From Candidatus Hydrogenedentota bacterium (GTDB lineage Bacteria > Hydrogenedentota > Hydrogenedentia > Hydrogenedentales > JAEUWI01), in contig JAUIMA010000003.1 of the NCBI GenBank assembly GCA_030432675.1, positions 1 to 41,641 of the forward strand: DNA of 41,641 bases, given 5' to 3'. Below are positions 25,200-34,027 of this stretch, piece after piece. Both the position numbers and the translations under genes were made by a program. Numbering within the stretch: position 1 is the stretch's first letter; each line of letters opens with the position of its first letter. The notes beneath the pieces were generated by a model, which had not been told where the DNA came from, searched no databases, and saw only the letters and a program-made list of their open reading frames with translations.

Positions 25200-27919
25200 T
25201 TCTTGTACTTCTTACCGCTACCGCAGGGGCACTTTTCATTGGGACCCACTTTAGTCTCGGCGCGGATAGGTTTGGGTTTGGCCTTGGAGCGAGCCTTCGT
25301 TTTGACCGTAGACTCAGAACCCGTTGCGGGCTCGGCCTCATCGGGCCCAGCCAAATCGAAACGAGTCGTGTCAAAGCTCGCAAAGCTACTGTCGGCCTGT
25401 TTATCGGCCGCCACATAGCTATATTGATTCAGCTGAGCGAAGGGGTCCTCCTGCTGGGTCAGGGTTCCGCGTTGAATACTCGCAGCCCGCTTCTTGCGGA
25501 CGTCCGGGTCGGTCAGGCGGAACAACGTGGTAATTACGCTTTCCTCAATGGACTTCACCATGTTCTGGAACATCTCGAAGCCTTCCTGCTTATACTCAAG
25601 CAGGGGATCTTTCTGACCGAAGGCACGCAGCCGAACGGATTCCCGGAGATAGTCCATCTCATACAGGTGGTCGATCCACTTGTCATCTACGGCGCGCAGG
25701 AGCGCCATGAGCTCGAGGTCATGCACCCGTTTCCGGGCAATCCCCGCAAAATCAATCGTCGACTCGTCGCCACCGATTTCCTGACGGAAACTCTCACGAA
25801 TTTCTTCGGCCATGGCATCTTCACGACGCTGATAGTCGGCAAGCACCTGGTCATAGAGTTGGGCCACCAGATCGCCGCCCTCTTCCACCTCAAGGGTTAC
25901 GGGGAAGTGAAAGAGCACTTCCATGCGTTTTTCCAGGCCTTCGAGATCCCACTCCGCAGCAGGCACCGCCTCCGGCGCGTACTCGTCCACGGTATCGGCG
26001 ATGGTATTTTCAAACATCTCACGGAGCTGTTCCGTCACATCATTGTCTTCGAGCACGTTGCGGCGCATGGCATAAATATACTTACGCTGCTTGTCCATCA
26101 CCTGGTCATAGTCGAGCACGTGCTTCCGACTCTCGAAGTGAAACTCTTCGACCTGACGCTGGGAACGTTCAATGGTACGGGTCACCATGCGCTGACTGAG
26201 AGGCTCTTCATCCATCTCTTCGCCGCCCATGAAATCAACGAGTTTCTTGACGCGATCGCCGCCAAACAAACGGGCCACATCATCTTCCAGACTGACATAG
26301 AAGCGGGTCGTTCCCGGGTCACCCTGGCGACCGCAACGACCCCGAAGCTGGTTGTCGATGCGTCGGGACTCGTGGCGTTCTGTACCGATGATGAACAGGC
26401 CGCCATTTTCCCGGATACCTTCCGCGAGCTTGATGTCGGTACCGCGACCGGCCATATTGGTGGCAATCGTGACGGCACCGGCTTTACCCGCGTTAGAGAT
26501 GATTGCCGCTTCCCGCTCATGGTGCTTGGCGTTCAGGACCTGATAATTTTCGACGCCCTCTTCCTCAAGCATACTGGCAAGCAACTCGGATTTCTCAATC
26601 GACACCGTGCCCACGAGGGTCGGGCGATTCTGCTCCTGTACCTTCTTGATATCATTGATGACGTAGCGGAACTTACCCTTCTCGGTAGCGAAAATAAGGT
26701 CTGTTTCGTCCACGCGAGCGGCAGGCAGGTTGGTGGGAATCTGGGTCACCTCGAGACCGTACACCTTGTCAAACTCGGCGGCCTCTGTGACCGCCGTACC
26801 GGTCATGCCGGCCAGTTTGTCATAGAGACGGAAGTAGTTCTGATAGGTGATGCTCGCCACAGTCTGAGACTCAAAACGAAGCGGTACGCGCTCTTTGGCT
26901 TCCAGCGCCTGGTGCAGGCCGTCCGAATAGCGCCGCCCCTCCATGGTGCGCCCCGTGAACTCATCGACGATAAGCACTTCGTTTTCTTTGACCATGTAGT
27001 CTTTATCGCGCTTGAAAAAATTGTAGGCTTTAAGCGACTGCTCGATCATATGGGCCCAACCGAGGGTCTCGTCGGTGTAGAGGTCTTCAATGCCCAGCAG
27101 GCGCTCCACCACTTCCATCCCCTCATCGGTAAGGATAATGTGGCGCTGCTTCTCATCCATTTCGAAGTGTTCATCCTTGCGGAGTTTCCGCACGGCTTCG
27201 TCCACTTTCAGATAGAGGTCGCTGCTCTTCTCCGGACGGCCCGAAATAATCAGGGGTGTACGGGCTTCGTCAATAAGAATGGAATCCACTTCGTCGACGA
27301 TGGCGAAGTTTAATTCGCGCTGCACCCGGTGATCGGGGTGTTTCGCCATGTTATCGCGCAGATAATCGAAGCCAAACTCGTTGTTCGTACCGTAGGTAAT
27401 ATCAGCGCGATAGCCCACTTTTCGTTCGAGGTGGTCCATGTCCGATTGAATCAGACCGACGGTGAGACCCAGGAATTCATAGATGGGGCGCATCCACTCC
27501 GCGTCACGCTGGGCGAGGTAATCGTTCACGGTGACCACGTGGACACCACGACCGGTGAGTGCATTGAGGTAAACAGGAAGAATACCCACGAGGGTTTTAC
27601 CTTCACCCGTGGTCATTTCCGCGATGTTGCCCCGGTGCAGCGTCGTGCCGCCAATAATCTGCACATCGAAGGGGCGCATGCCCGCGACTCGTTTCGCCGC
27701 TTCCCGTGCCACAGCGAAGGCTTCGGGAAGCAAGTCTTCCAGACTGTCCCCGTCGGCAAGGCGCTGCTTGAACAGCCCCGTCTGCTTGCGCAATTCATCG
27801 TCCGTCATGCGGGTGACGCGGGCTTCCTCTGCACATACGGCGGCAACCACGGGCAGGAAACGCTTCACTTCACGGTCTTTTTCAGTCCCGAAAAGGGCTG
27901 TCAGTACTTTCTGAAACAC
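25175..27919 (-). CDS. secA: Preprotein translocase ATPase SecA
   Basis: 914 residues, normal for SecA, starting with GTG at 27919 with GGAG 11 nt upstream. It is the cytosolic motor that pushes unfolded preproteins through SecYEG. Nucleotide-binding domain 1 has MTTGEGKTLVG (Walker A) and IVDEVDSILIDEARTPLIISG. The preprotein cross-linking domain, then TNMAGRGTDI and GTERHESRRIDNQLRGRCGRQGD in nucleotide-binding domain 2, are all intact. The C-terminus has the zinc-binding CPCGSGKKYKKCC that contacts SecB or the membrane. A Lys-rich segment (TKARSKAKPKPIRAET) precedes it. No premature stop or frame disturbance is seen. It is the first gene of a five-gene minus-strand run, an arrangement I do not recognise from model genomes. 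Confidence 0.98.
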   Translation of the reverse strand: MFQKVLTALFGTEKDREVKRFLPVVAAVCAEEARVTRMTDDELRKQTGLFKQRLADGDSLEDLLPEAFAVAREAAKRVAGMRPFDVQIIGGTTLHRGNIAEMTTGEGKTLVGILPVYLNALTGRGVHVVTVNDYLAQRDAEWMRPIYEFLGLTVGLIQSDMDHLERKVGYRADITYGTNNEFGFDYLRDNMAKHPDHRVQRELNFAIVDEVDSILIDEARTPLIISGRPEKSSDLYLKVDEAVRKLRKDEHFEMDEKQRHIILTDEGMEVVERLLGIEDLYTDETLGWAHMIEQSLKAYNFFKRDKDYMVKENEVLIVDEFTGRTMEGRRYSDGLHQALEAKERVPLRFESQTVASITYQNYFRLYDKLAGMTGTAVTEAAEFDKVYGLEVTQIPTNLPAARVDETDLIFATEKGKFRYVINDIKKVQEQNRPTLVGTVSIEKSELLASMLEEEGVENYQVLNAKHHEREAAIISNAGKAGAVTIATNMAGRGTDIKLAEGIRENGGLFIIGTERHESRRIDNQLRGRCGRQGDPGTTRFYVSLEDDVARLFGGDRVKKLVDFMGGEEMDEEPLSQRMVTRTIERSQRQVEEFHFESRKHVLDYDQVMDKQRKYIYAMRRNVLEDNDVTEQLREMFENTIADTVDEYAPEAVPAAEWDLEGLEKRMEVLFHFPVTLEVEEGGDLVAQLYDQVLADYQRREDAMAEEIRESFRQEIGGDESTIDFAGIARKRVHDLELMALLRAVDDKWIDHLYEMDYLRESVRLRAFGQKDPLLEYKQEGFEMFQNMVKSIEESVITTLFRLTDPDVRKKRAASIQRGTLTQQEDPFAQLNQYSYVAADKQADSSFASFDTTRFDLAGPDEAEPATGSESTVKTKARSKAKPKPIRAETKVGPNEKCPCGSGKKYKKCCGSNVV

Positions 27920-28170
27920 TACGCTTGGTTCTCCGCCCGTAATGGGCCTTGTTATCTATTCCAACCACACCGGGATGTGGTGTCGGTTTTATGCTATCTG
28001 TTACTATCGCATGATACCAAAGGGGGAAGAAGTAATTCTATGAACGCCCGGGCCAGAGGATCGAGAAGTAGTCTATTATGAAGGACTTCCATCAACACAC
28101 GCGGGGGCTTGTCCCCAATATCCACCACATGACGCCGCCAAATCGAATAACTATTCCGGGGGGCCACTGA

Positions 28171-30333
28171 ATGTTCTTCCCGCTCTATCTCGCCGCATTG
28201 GGCATTTCTGCCGGTATTATTGGTGTTTTCGGCCGACGTCTGCTGGTGCTGGCCGGTTATGTGCCCGACTTCGATGCCGGCCTTTCAGCGACCCTCATGA
28301 TCGCCTGTGGCTATCTTCTGGTGCAAATCGCCTATGGTGCCCTGATCCAGCTCATTAAGCCCCACAAGGGCACGGGGCCCCATATCACCGAGATTCTTTC
28401 TCTCTTGTCGGCCATCGTCCTGATTCCCTACCTCCTGAATGTCGTCATTCCCTGGCCCCACCCAAAGCTGGCGGAGATGGAACCCCTCATTTTTCTGGCT
28501 GTTTTTGGGGGACTACACGGATTTTTCAAACTGGCAACCCTCTTTGCGGCCACCCAGGCGCCACCCGCAACCCAGGTTCGCGTCGTACCCTACATCATCG
28601 TGGGCGCCCTCGCCTTGTTCGGCGTGCAACACGGTTTTCAGACCTGGTATACCTCCCTTACCGGCGTTCGCAGCGCGGCACTGCGCCCCCAGGAACCCAA
28701 GCGAGTCGGAGATACCTACGCCTGGGGCCGCGCCCTGACGGAAGGGCTCCAATACACCCTGGACGCGCGCCGTGCCGAGGGCGAGCACTTGACCCTGCGC
28801 TGGGCCAACCCCGATGAAGAAGGGCAATCCGTGGAAACCATCCACGTGACGGGAACGTTCCTGGACGAGGCCGGCGAGACCTTGCCGGGTGTCTGGAAGA
28901 ATGAGGTAACACTACAGACCCACAACTGGACCACCCAACGTATCCCCGAGGACGCCATCCCCACGGGCGCAGCGCAGGTCGCCCTTTCCTGGAGTCTGGA
29001 AGATGAATCGGAATGGGTGCGCCAAACGGGACTACGCCCGACCCATTCTTCGGGAACGACGCTCCTGCTCTCGGGACCCTATGTGCACAGCGCCCCTGAG
29101 GCCTTCGAGCGGCCGAACCTTGTGATTGTCCTGGTGGAAGGGCTCGGGGCAGACCACATGGAGCTGTTTGGTTACAGCCGCCAGACCAGCCCCGGTCTCA
29201 CCGCCCTGGCAAAACGCAGTTCCGTCTGGGAAAACACCTTTACGGCTTGCCCGGATGCCTTCAGCACAGCCGTCACCCTCATGACCGGGGTATCGCCCCT
29301 GGTGCACGGTGTGACAGACACGCAGCGCCCGGCAATTCCCGAAAACCTGGCGACCCTGCCTGAGCGCATGCGGGAAGCGGGCTACGTCACCGTCGCGTTC
29401 ACTGAAGGGGAAGGAAGCGATGGCGAAGACCTCGTTTTTGGCAGTGGATTTGAGCGGGGTTTCGAACTCTTTAATCCCGCCTATCCCGAAACGGCCCGTA
29501 GCACGGCCGATGATGGCCCCGCGCCACTTGTCCCCCAAGGTTCCCGCGTAACCCTTCAACGGGCTGCGGACTGGATAGCCAGACACCGGGAAGAAGAGCG
29601 CTACCTGGTTTTCATTCGCCTCCGGGAACTCAGCAAACCCTTTGAACTGAAACGCTACGGGCCCGGCTTCATCAAGCCCTGGGAAAACGTCCCTCAGCCC
29701 ATTGATGTCTATGACACGGCTGTCGTGGATGTGGATAAGCAACTGGGGCTCTTCACCGAGCGACTTCGTCAGATGGGCAGCTTCGAAGATACCTGCCTGG
29801 TCTTCACGTCCCCTTACGGGCTGGATTTCTCCGAGCCCGACCGGGGAGTATGGCGACGGGGCGGCCCGGGAGTTCCCCGTTTGACCGAAGAGAGCATTCG
29901 CGTCCCCCTTATCATGTCACTCCCGGAAGGCATCGGCCGCACGCGACGCCCCCTCGTTTCCCTAAACGCCGTGGGTCGGACCCTCGGTGATTTCGCGGGG
30001 GTGAGCCTCTCCCATAGCGCCGATGTCCGCAGTCTGCTGGATTACACGGCAGGCGAGGAACCGGTCACAATTATGGGCGATCCCTTGGCGATGTCCCTTC
30101 GCACGGAAGAGTGGCGCTACAACTGGCAGTCGGGCCTTCGCGCCAGCGACTTCTCCGATACGGGGTCCGCTACCACCTTGGGGCTCTACAATATCGCCGA
30201 CTATCACGAGACGTTTCAGAATAAGAACTACACTTCCCGTGAGCCCGGCGTGGCCACCCGGTACCGCGAGCAACTTGCCACCTATGTACACGGATTCGCC
30301 GAAGCCGCAACCGTAAGCTCTTCATCACCCTGA
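28171..30333 (+). CDS. Membrane sulfatase-fold protein with degenerate active site
   Basis: 720 residues. About five membrane helices (~1-155) are followed by an extracytoplasmic beta-rich linker and an alkaline-phosphatase/sulfatase fold (~314-690), as in LtaS/EptA-type transferases. Fold landmarks: NLVIVLVEGLGADHMELFGYSR (~314), LMTGVSPLVHGV (~370), VFTSPYGLDFSEPDRG (~545) and IRVPLIMSLPEG. The expected catalytic residues are largely missing. The nucleophile position (Cys/Ser/Thr of C-x-P-S-R or T-L-P-S-H before L-L-T-G) aligns with Ala, and the metal pair D-H in S-D-H-G is replaced by P-Y. The first metal ligand is Glu (VEGLG), as in LtaS/EptA. A purely structural or binding role is therefore possible. 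It heads a plus-strand operon with the phosphoesterase (31-nt gap). The upstream site is a G-run before ACTGAATG. Confidence 0.8.
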   Translation: MFFPLYLAALGISAGIIGVFGRRLLVLAGYVPDFDAGLSATLMIACGYLLVQIAYGALIQLIKPHKGTGPHITEILSLLSAIVLIPYLLNVVIPWPHPKLAEMEPLIFLAVFGGLHGFFKLATLFAATQAPPATQVRVVPYIIVGALALFGVQHGFQTWYTSLTGVRSAALRPQEPKRVGDTYAWGRALTEGLQYTLDARRAEGEHLTLRWANPDEEGQSVETIHVTGTFLDEAGETLPGVWKNEVTLQTHNWTTQRIPEDAIPTGAAQVALSWSLEDESEWVRQTGLRPTHSSGTTLLLSGPYVHSAPEAFERPNLVIVLVEGLGADHMELFGYSRQTSPGLTALAKRSSVWENTFTACPDAFSTAVTLMTGVSPLVHGVTDTQRPAIPENLATLPERMREAGYVTVAFTEGEGSDGEDLVFGSGFERGFELFNPAYPETARSTADDGPAPLVPQGSRVTLQRAADWIARHREEERYLVFIRLRELSKPFELKRYGPGFIKPWENVPQPIDVYDTAVVDVDKQLGLFTERLRQMGSFEDTCLVFTSPYGLDFSEPDRGVWRRGGPGVPRLTEESIRVPLIMSLPEGIGRTRRPLVSLNAVGRTLGDFAGVSLSHSADVRSLLDYTAGEEPVTIMGDPLAMSLRTEEWRYNWQSGLRASDFSDTGSATTLGLYNIADYHETFQNKNYTSREPGVATRYREQLATYVHGFAEAATVSSSSP

Positions 30334-30364
30334 ATCTACCTCCACGTAACAAGGACGCCCTAAC

Positions 30365-31222
30365 GTGACGATTTTTCGCCTCCATTCATTTGCCCCAATG
30401 CACGTTGCCCTCTGTCTGATGGGGCTGTTTTTTGCCCTTCCTCACCTCACTGCAACCGCCGCTCCCTGCACCTTCGTGCAAGTGTGCGACACCCAATTGG
30501 GGATGGGGGGCTATGATGAGGACAAGGCCCGATTCCGCGCGGCGGTCAAGGCCATCAACGCGATGGATGTAAACTGGGTCGTCATTTGCGGCGATCTGGT
30601 GGACAATGGGGGCGACGAAAAAGCGATTGCCGACTTCCGGGAAATCGTGGAGACTTTCACGGTGCCTTGCTACCTGGCCCCCGGAAACCACGACGTAGGC
30701 GGTGTACCCACGGAGGCCACGCTGGCCCGCTATCGTAAGGCCCACGGCCCGGACTACTTCGCGGTGGAAAACTCCGGATTCAAGATCATGATTTTGAATA
30801 CCCAGTTCTGGAAGGGCCCCATGGCCGGTGAAACGGAGAAGCATGACGCCTGGTATCTGGAAGAGTTGGCCAAAGCGAAAGAGACTGAAACGCCGGTCTT
30901 GCTTGTGAGTCACTATCCCCCATTTCTAAAAACCGCAGACGAGGAAGAAATTTATTACAATCTTCCCCTCGAAGCAAGGGCACGGGTTCTAAGCGCGGCC
31001 AAAGAGAATGGCGTCCGCGCCTGGCTCGCCGGCCATGCCCACAAGAATGTACTGACGGAGTACGAGGGTATCCCGATTGTAGTTTCAGCCACTACCAGTC
31101 GGAACTTTGATGGGGCACCCTATGGCTTCCGCGTGTGGTCCGTCGATGAACAGGGCGCATTGAGTCACACCTATAAGGCCTTAGAACTCCCCGAGGAATT
31201 GCAGAAGCCCAAAAAGAAATAA
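30365..31222 (+). CDS. Secreted CPPED1-like calcineurin phosphoesterase
   Basis: 285 residues from a GTG with AAGGA 9 nt upstream. A signal peptide (HVALCLMGLFFALPHLTATA) indicates export. The metallophosphoesterase motifs are all present in order: VCDTQ (D-x-Q instead of D-x-H, as in the CPPED1 subfamily), GDLVDN, GNHD, SHYPP and GHAH. The enzyme should hydrolyse a phosphoester in the periplasm with two metal ions. CPPED1 acts on phosphoproteins, but the substrate of bacterial exported members is not known. It follows the sulfatase-fold gene by 31 nt and precedes the polysaccharide-lyase-like gene by 39 nt, so all three are likely co-transcribed. Confidence 0.9.
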   Translation: MTIFRLHSFAPMHVALCLMGLFFALPHLTATAAPCTFVQVCDTQLGMGGYDEDKARFRAAVKAINAMDVNWVVICGDLVDNGGDEKAIADFREIVETFTVPCYLAPGNHDVGGVPTEATLARYRKAHGPDYFAVENSGFKIMILNTQFWKGPMAGETEKHDAWYLEELAKAKETETPVLLVSHYPPFLKTADEEEIYYNLPLEARARVLSAAKENGVRAWLAGHAHKNVLTEYEGIPIVVSATTSRNFDGAPYGFRVWSVDEQGALSHTYKALELPEELQKPKKK

Positions 31223-31261
31223 GTCGCGACTACCCGGCACGTATTCAGGAAGGATGGCACC

Positions 31262-34027
31262 ATGGGTCTCTTAACGTTCGGCATGCTTATGGCAGCAGGG
31301 CTGCTGACCACGCCGGGGGCCGTTCAGTATATAGACCTGCAAGACGGATGGACCGTGGAAAATACAGGGGCCTGGCAGAGCCGGGTAGATCATCGCAACC
31401 TTCTCGCCATGCACCACCCCTGGACGCCCAGTGAAGCCAATCGATTCTCGATGGCCCAGAAGACAGTCGTCGTTCCCACCGATTGGGGAAACACGGTAAC
31501 CCTTCATTTTTACAGCAGCGACGACTACCACGGTGTCCCGGTAAAGGACACACCGGGTACGGGCTTCGTGGGGCACCGCCGGAAACAAATCCTGGTCAAC
31601 AGCAATCCGATCTGGACCCACGATGTGGCGGATGCGGTTGTGCCGGGCGTGTCCTCCACCTATCAGGTAACGATCCAAGTTCCGGAAAGTGATCGTTCCC
31701 TGCGCATCGCCTTGCTGGCCTATGACGCCGTGGCCTCAAGCACGGTGTTGAAGGAAGATTTCTATACCCCCCGCAAACCCGGCATGGGTCGGGAAGATGA
31801 CCCCGAGGCCAATCGCTTTCGGACCACCATCTACTGGGGCGATCTAACCCTGGTTTCCGGCAATTCCGCGACAGGCTCCCCACCGAGACCCTCGGAACGA
31901 CTCGTCTTGAAGCGTCACAACCGCTATTGGCCACCTGCCCCGCCCGAATCAAACGTGTGGACTAAGGAAAAGACGAAGTTCACCCTGTCCGCTCCCGGCG
32001 GTCTCCCCAAGGCGGGCTTCCCACTCGAAATGGGTATTCCCTTGCCGCTCGGTGCGGCGGATTCGCCGGAGTCCCTTCGCTTTACACGAGGCGACGGGCA
32101 ACGCATTTATACGCAGAAGCAGGTCACTGACAATTGGCCCGACGGCTCTCTTCGATGGCTATTGGCCCAGATGCCTGTAAAGCCGTCTACCGGGGATATC
32201 GCGCTGGCTTTTACGAAGGATGGGGCGTCCCCCGCAGGCTCCGTTAAGGTCGTTGAGCGCGACGCCGGGTTGAAAGTTTCCAGCGGAGCAGTATCGTTGG
32301 AGCAGGGTGGCGTCGATCCGATTGACACCCTATCCTACCGTGGGAAGGTGGCCTTCACCGGCCTGCAACTCGCGCTGGAAGTGGCCGGAAAGGTTATCCC
32401 CGGCACCAATGACAACGGCCAGGTTGTAGAAGAGGGCCCCTTTCACACCCGGCTGGTTATGGAAGGGCGCTTTGAAGGACTGGATACCGCTTACGGCACC
32501 TACGCCCTTTATTGCTCGGTCTACCACGATCTACCCTATGTGAAATTCTGGTTTCGCTATTTCAACGACACCCCATCCCCCCAATCACTCTCTCAGCTGA
32601 ACTTCACACTGGCACTCCCCGCTCCCCTGGACACCCTCACGCTCCCCCACGGCACGGTGGATGCTCCCTTGGAGATGGACTTGCAGCAGCCCGACGTATA
32701 TCGGGCCAATGGAGCTTCCCATGTATTAAGCAAGCCGTTTTTTCTACAGTGGTCCCAAGGGGCCCTGGTGGTCAAAGATTTCGCCCAACTCCACCCGAAA
32801 GGTCTCCAGGTGGACGCGGAACGGCTAACCCTTTCGCTGGTGGCCGGAGGCCCGTCGCCCGTGACCTTCGCGCCGGGCGAAGCCAAGAGCCATGAAATCT
32901 GGCTGGCACTGGGCCCCACCGATGGGGCACAACTCGCCGCCACCGTGGCGCGACCACCCTTATTGATAAATGCCAACTATTTCAATCGTACCGGAGTTTT
33001 CGGACCGGCTGCCCCCGTGGGCGCAGACAATCCGTGGGTCACCTTCGCCCAAAATACGTATGGAGAAAAGTCGCTCTCGGAGATCGGGATGCACACGGGT
33101 CTGCGTCACTACCCCGATGAGCCCTATCTCGGACGTAGCGGTGCCTGGTCCAACAACTACAATGGGCGACTGAGCAGTCTTTGGAGTACGTGGCTCGCTA
33201 CGGGAGACCGTGCCTGGTTTGACCGCGCGGCAGCCTTCTCCAGCCACCTCATGGATGTGGCAATTGTCCATTCGGAGGTCCCCGGACAGGACTGGCTGGG
33301 TGCGCTCCATGGCCCTGGCGCCAATCACGTGGCGGGCCCTTGGAATCCCCTTTTACGCGGCGAGGGCTTCGCCCACTTTGCCCGATGGACGGGCAACCCG
33401 GAAGCCGAATCGGCCTTCCTGGGAATTGCGGACTTCTGTGTACGGACCCATGCCGGACGCCGCGGTCCCAACGTGCGCCATTGGGCAGGCCCTTTTTCGA
33501 GTATCGTCGCGGCCTACCGGGATACGGGTGAAATCGGCCTGCTGGAAGCGGGTACGGAGCGGCTGACGGGGATGCTTCGACAGGTGGACCGCCGACGGGG
33601 CACGTGGATCGACTGGCACGGGGACAGCACCTACCCCGGAAATATTCCGTGGATGACCGCCCAATTGGCCCAGCCACTCTATACGTGGTACCACGAAACC
33701 GGCGATGTGGAAGCCGCCCAACTCCTCGTGGGATTGGCGGAATCCCTCATCTGTGAGAATACGCCGTGGGATGGGCCAGGTCGCATGGATACCTACTCCC
33801 CCGCGCCGTGGTTTCCCAAAACGACCGCTTATGACCCCTTTATCATCCCCCTGATTGGCGCCGCCTACGAACTGACGGAAGACCCCTTCTTCAAAGAAGC
33901 GGCGTTAGCCCAGTGGAAGCGTTGGCGGGATCAGCCCGAGTTTCAATCGGCATTCAACCTGTCGTGGCACTTGCCCTGGCTCAATGCCGTGCTGGCAGAA
34001 TGGGATGCGGAGGCTTCCGAGCCCTAA
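31262..34027 (+). CDS. Secreted PcRGLX/YetA-like polysaccharide lyase-type protein
   Basis: 921 residues. AGGAAGG lies 8 nt before the ATG, and a signal-like hydrophobic start follows (MGLLTFGMLMAAGLLTTPG). Residues ~20-190 look like a carbohydrate-binding beta-sandwich. Residues ~238-310 match the first RIFT-barrel domain of the PcRGLX/YetA family (PLEMGIPLPLGA... NWPDGSLRWLL). A middle beta domain (~320-560) and an alpha/alpha-toroid C-terminus (~560-915, GTWIDWHGDSTYPGNIPWM and repeated TGDxxAA helices) follow, the layout of exo-rhamnogalacturonan lyases of family PL26. Many homologues are uncharacterised, so the substrate is open. The stop overlaps the stop of the facing CPBP-like gene by 4 nt (CTAA). 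Confidence 0.82.
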   Translation: MGLLTFGMLMAAGLLTTPGAVQYIDLQDGWTVENTGAWQSRVDHRNLLAMHHPWTPSEANRFSMAQKTVVVPTDWGNTVTLHFYSSDDYHGVPVKDTPGTGFVGHRRKQILVNSNPIWTHDVADAVVPGVSSTYQVTIQVPESDRSLRIALLAYDAVASSTVLKEDFYTPRKPGMGREDDPEANRFRTTIYWGDLTLVSGNSATGSPPRPSERLVLKRHNRYWPPAPPESNVWTKEKTKFTLSAPGGLPKAGFPLEMGIPLPLGAADSPESLRFTRGDGQRIYTQKQVTDNWPDGSLRWLLAQMPVKPSTGDIALAFTKDGASPAGSVKVVERDAGLKVSSGAVSLEQGGVDPIDTLSYRGKVAFTGLQLALEVAGKVIPGTNDNGQVVEEGPFHTRLVMEGRFEGLDTAYGTYALYCSVYHDLPYVKFWFRYFNDTPSPQSLSQLNFTLALPAPLDTLTLPHGTVDAPLEMDLQQPDVYRANGASHVLSKPFFLQWSQGALVVKDFAQLHPKGLQVDAERLTLSLVAGGPSPVTFAPGEAKSHEIWLALGPTDGAQLAATVARPPLLINANYFNRTGVFGPAAPVGADNPWVTFAQNTYGEKSLSEIGMHTGLRHYPDEPYLGRSGAWSNNYNGRLSSLWSTWLATGDRAWFDRAAAFSSHLMDVAIVHSEVPGQDWLGALHGPGANHVAGPWNPLLRGEGFAHFARWTGNPEAESAFLGIADFCVRTHAGRRGPNVRHWAGPFSSIVAAYRDTGEIGLLEAGTERLTGMLRQVDRRRGTWIDWHGDSTYPGNIPWMTAQLAQPLYTWYHETGDVEAAQLLVGLAESLICENTPWDGPGRMDTYSPAPWFPKTTAYDPFIIPLIGAAYELTEDPFFKEAALAQWKRWRDQPEFQSAFNLSWHLPWLNAVLAEWDAEASEP

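Noticed and set aside
25424-27313. 629-residue plus-strand ORF
   Set aside because: It lies entirely antisense to secA, which is full length with all motifs. The long frame is a codon-usage shadow.
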